NCBI GenBank assembly: GCA_051453625.1
Contig: JBOZIK010000001.1
Span: 157,502,622-157,535,141, forward strand
Reading direction: 5' to 3'
Source: Welwitschia mirabilis
Lineage: Eukaryota; Gnetophyta; Gnetopsida; Welwitschiales
Length of the DNA stretch: 32,520 bases
In this document: positions 30,130 to 32,520 of the stretch, piece by piece
Position numbering within the stretch: position 1 is the stretch's first letter
Layout of the letters: every line of letters begins with the position of its first letter
The notes under the pieces: model-generated
What the model was told of the DNA's origin: nothing
Database searches by the model: none
What the model saw: only the letters and a program-made list of their open reading frames with translations
Made by a program: the position numbers and the translations under genes

Positions 30130-30797
30130 CAAAATTATATCGAGGACTGATTAGGAGTTTTATTGTATGTCACTGCTACTAGACCTAATATTGTTCATAG
30201 CATAGGAATGTATGCTAGATATTAATCAGATCCTAGAGAGTCTTATTTGATCTAAGTTAAAAGAATTTTAAGGTATCTTAGATTAATTCAAAACTTTGGC
30301 CTTTGGTATTCGTATGACATAACTCCAGATCTTGTTGGATACAATAATGCAGACTAGGCATGGTGTAATGACGATAGAAAGAGTACTTGTGGTACTTACT
30401 TTTATTTGGATAACTACTTAGTTCTTGATTGAGTAGAAAGCAAAACACCACATCCTTATACACAGCAAAAGTAGAATGTATTACCGCTGGGGCATGTGCT
30501 CAACTCCTATGGATGAAGCAAATGATGGTTGACTTTGGTATTAAGGTAAACAAAAACAAGATTGATTGTAATAACATTGGTGCCATAAACATTATTATGA
30601 ATCCAGTTCAACACTCCCAAACTAAGAACGTTGTTATAAGACATCACTTCATTTGTGAGCAGGTTCAAAACAATATCATTTCACTAGAATACATTTTAAC
30701 AAACAACCAAGTTGCAAATATTATGACTAAAGAATTATGCGAAGATAAATTTGTGTTCTTTACAAAGAATCTTGGAGTTAGCCCCAATTTAGCTTAA
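30130..30797 (+). pseudogene. Copia RNase H domain and end of pol
   Basis: Pieces YVTATRPNIVHSIGMYARY*SDPRES, LRYLRLIQNFGLWY and AWCNDDRKSTCG lead into the 122-codon open segment 30429-30797. That segment reads SRKQNTTSLYTAKVECITAG.., HSQTKNVVIRHHFI and MTKELCEDKFVFF. These are the standard closing motifs of copia pol. The Trp before LSRKQ is a TGA stop. Confidence 0.85.
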
Positions 30798-31190
30798 TTT
30801 GTTTCATATTGTGATCCTACCTTTGTCATCATATCAAATCTTGGATGTTTATCTTGTTTAGGTAAAAATGAAGCTTAATTATTGAGACCCTAGATTGGCT
30901 ACAAGGTATTTGCTTGCTTTGACCTCAGCCATGTCATTGTTAAAATGCAGACATCTTAAAATATTTATTTAAAAAGGGGAAATTAACACCTAGACATCTC
31001 CTGTTAAAATCCGAACGTCCCGAATTCTTTATTTAAAAAACAAAGTGAGGGTGGGGGGAGGGTAGATTAAAACATGAACATCCTACTGAAAAGTCTGGAC
31101 GTCTACCTTTGACACGAACACAAAACCACGAGATGCCTGTGTTTCTTCATGGTCCTTCTAAACCTCTTTTTCCAATTATTTTGTCATTCT
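30798..31190 (+). other. Post-pol spacer with repeated GACATCT/GAACGTCC motifs
   Basis: Non-coding spacer. Related motifs gacatct (30950, 30993), gaacgtcc (31013), gaacatcc (31076) and ggacgtct (31097) recur at irregular intervals, together with a purine-rich block at about 31044-31063. Confidence 0.55.
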
Positions 31191-32080
31191 CTTCAGTTAT
31201 TCCTTCAATCAAGTTCCTCAAGTCTTTTTCATAGGTCTCTTCTCTAGTCATTATAGTAAAAACCAAATTTGCTACCTTCAGAAAAGGGAAAGAGCCACCT
31301 TCACTATTAGAGTGGTTCTTGTCCTTAGACCATAGGAAATACTGGTTTGGATGCTTCTTAAAAAGACCAATTCCTCCTAAAAGAAAACTATCTTTTGAAT
31401 CTTTTAGGCAGAAGATCAAAATAACCCTCAACTTTGAGGAACAAGGATGGATGTATGCATTTGACCCAGACATTAAGGCCTCTATAGGAATGATATGACT
31501 ATTTTATCATAATGCAATTTTTGAGCCTAATGAGTGAAAATTCATTTTAAAAATATTTGATAGAAATTACTGAAATAGACGTAGAGGCTATCTCATTAGT
31601 TACTGGGTCCCTTAATAAGGGTTTCTTTTGGGAAATTAATTCTATTAGCTCTCTACAAGAAGCCATTTCAAAAGATATTTTAATTAAAGGGCTATGCGGA
31701 AAGAATATCATTTGGAGATCCCCACAATTAGCTTAAAACATTTTACAGAGTAGTTTTTCAGATATCCACACACAATTTAGTGCCAAAGTTTTGTTATAAA
31801 GATGAAGTTTCTCCTCTTTGTACTTATATTGTCTTGGTAAAGGCATCAGAATAAATCTCTGTAATTTTATCATGTTTTATATCAGTCAGTTTCTCATAGA
31901 AAGTTACTCAAGTTTACCATTTGGAGGATTAATTACTGCTATCTTGGAAAATTGCTAGTTTGTGATTGATAAAAATGAGGAATTAGTAAAGTTCGAACAC
32001 CACTAGGCTTATACTCCTTAAACAAAATGAACATATTTTCTAAATCAGAACCATCACCTCCTTAGGCTAGAAAAGAAGAA
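31190..32080 (+). pseudogene. Extra domain in the env-like position of the copia element
   Basis: Plus-strand pieces in several frames form one degraded protein: SLLEWFLSLDHRKYWFGCF, FEEQGWMYAFDPDIKAS, LFYHNAIFEP, GFLLGN, then GKGIRINLCNFIMFYISQFL, SLPFGGLITAILEN and DKNEELVKF. The 'gW..f......vr.FY.N' start and the 'rvNLc.fImf.i......LPfGgliT.ile' end resemble the plant-specific 'putative plant transposon protein' domain rather than a classical envelope protein; no signal peptide or fusion-like segment is seen. Assignment is from memory of the pattern, and function in the element is unknown. Confidence 0.5.
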
Positions 32081-32396
32081 GAGTAGACGAAGGTACTAGT
32101 TTAGACCCTATTACAAATGAAGACATTATGAAAGCTATTTTGCAAGTTAAAGACATTGCTCTACAAGCCAAGTCTACTATAGGTAAAGTGTGCAGGAGCA
32201 TGAAATGCATTGTCTTTGGGTTATCTGCTTATGGGCTTGAGATCCCTCATGGTTCAAATGAAGAGAGAAGGCAGGGAGATCAACTAGCACCATAATATCA
32301 TGATGACTCTTCTAATTAAATCTCTACCTTTGCTGCCCTTCTCCTTATACTTACTTTTTGTAATTGTTTCCTTTTATAATTTATTGTATTTTCAAT

Positions 32397-32414
32397 GATG
32401 ACAAAGGGGAAGAA
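32397..32414 (+). other. Polypurine tract of the copia element
   Basis: gatgacaaaggggaagaa is a purine-rich stretch of the type that precedes the 3' LTR in SIRE/Maximus elements. It is followed directly by TG. Confidence 0.6.
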
Positions 32415-32520
32415 TGTCTAAAAGTTGTAAATGTCTCAAAGTTGAAATATAAATTAAATTTTTGAATGACATTGTATGAATTGGATTTTTGTGTGAATCT
32501 CTATTGTTTAAAAGAAAAGA
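32415..32520 (+). mobile_element. Start of the 3' LTR of the copia element (partial)
   Basis: Begins TGTCTAAAAG right after the polypurine tract and continues past the window end. With no second LTR in the window the boundary rests only on position and the TG start. Confidence 0.45.

Larger units (their letters stand above)
26540..32520 (+). mobile_element. Degraded Ty1/copia retrotransposon, SIRE/Maximus type, 5'-truncated
   Basis: The order gag, protease, integrase, reverse transcriptase, RNase H is diagnostic of Ty1/copia. The gag coiled coil (LAYEKLYNVSL.., KKNLHLKKQVGELEN), the RT wording ([16 protein letters not shown]) and a purine tract in gatgacaaaggggaagaa point to SIRE/Maximus. 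The 5' LTR and first part of gag are absent and the 3' LTR runs off the window. There are many stops and frameshifts, a 10-N gap and a 607-N gap. Same strand as the ITPase gene, starting 1.3 kb after its stop. Confidence 0.88.

Noticed and set aside
31147-31473. 108-codon minus-strand ORF
   Set aside because: The plus strand over the same interval gives the more coherent protein pattern (EEQGWMYAFDPD), consistent with the copia orientation.

Overview
The window is nuclear DNA of a seed plant. It carries one complete spliced gene whose long introns are filled with decayed plant-type retrotransposons and DNA transposons. An 18.5 kb intron made almost entirely of old elements fits a gymnosperm best, but that is inference: no species marker is visible. 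Runs of N (17841-18576, 21306-21315, 27470-27479, 28838-29444) show a draft assembly.

The host gene is an inosine triphosphate pyrophosphatase (ITPA/HAM1 family, a house-cleaning enzyme for dITP/ITP/XTP) on the + strand, 205-25219. Eight exons with GT..AG borders join in one open frame of 190 codons plus stop (573 nt) and keep all the family motifs. Exon 4 is only 10 nt long. Introns 2, 3, 5 and 7 are small (86-230 bp). Introns 1 (1.7 kb), 4 (3.7 kb) and 6 (18.5 kb) are large.

Intron 4 holds a probable LTR remnant with two heat-shock-element-like clusters. Intron 6 holds, in order: a 1.08 kb non-autonomous DNA element with an 8 bp target duplication; a degraded plant L1-type LINE (about 9360-14102) whose catalytic YADD region is deleted; a transposon-associated ORF remnant with 26-residue repeats; a J-domain pseudogene with HPD changed to HLG; an antisense hAT transposase pseudogene split by an assembly gap; a tandem array of a miniature LTR retrotransposon (TRIM) in which seven LTR copies alternate with short primer-binding-site/polypurine-tract internal segments; and an unidentified insertion ending in 45 consecutive A.

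Downstream of the gene, from about 26540 to the window end, lies a 5'-truncated, frameshifted Ty1/copia element of SIRE/Maximus type. It has gag, protease, integrase, reverse transcriptase and RNase H, then an extra domain in the env-like position, a polypurine tract and the start of the 3' LTR. The 607-N gap inside it is flanked by a 63 bp near-identical duplication and is probably an assembly artefact.

The most notable items are the TRIM tandem array, the 10-nt microexon, the heat-shock-element LTR, the probable non-autonomous/autonomous DNA transposon relationship, and the post-pol domain of the copia element. I found no RNA genes, CRISPR arrays or prokaryotic features.
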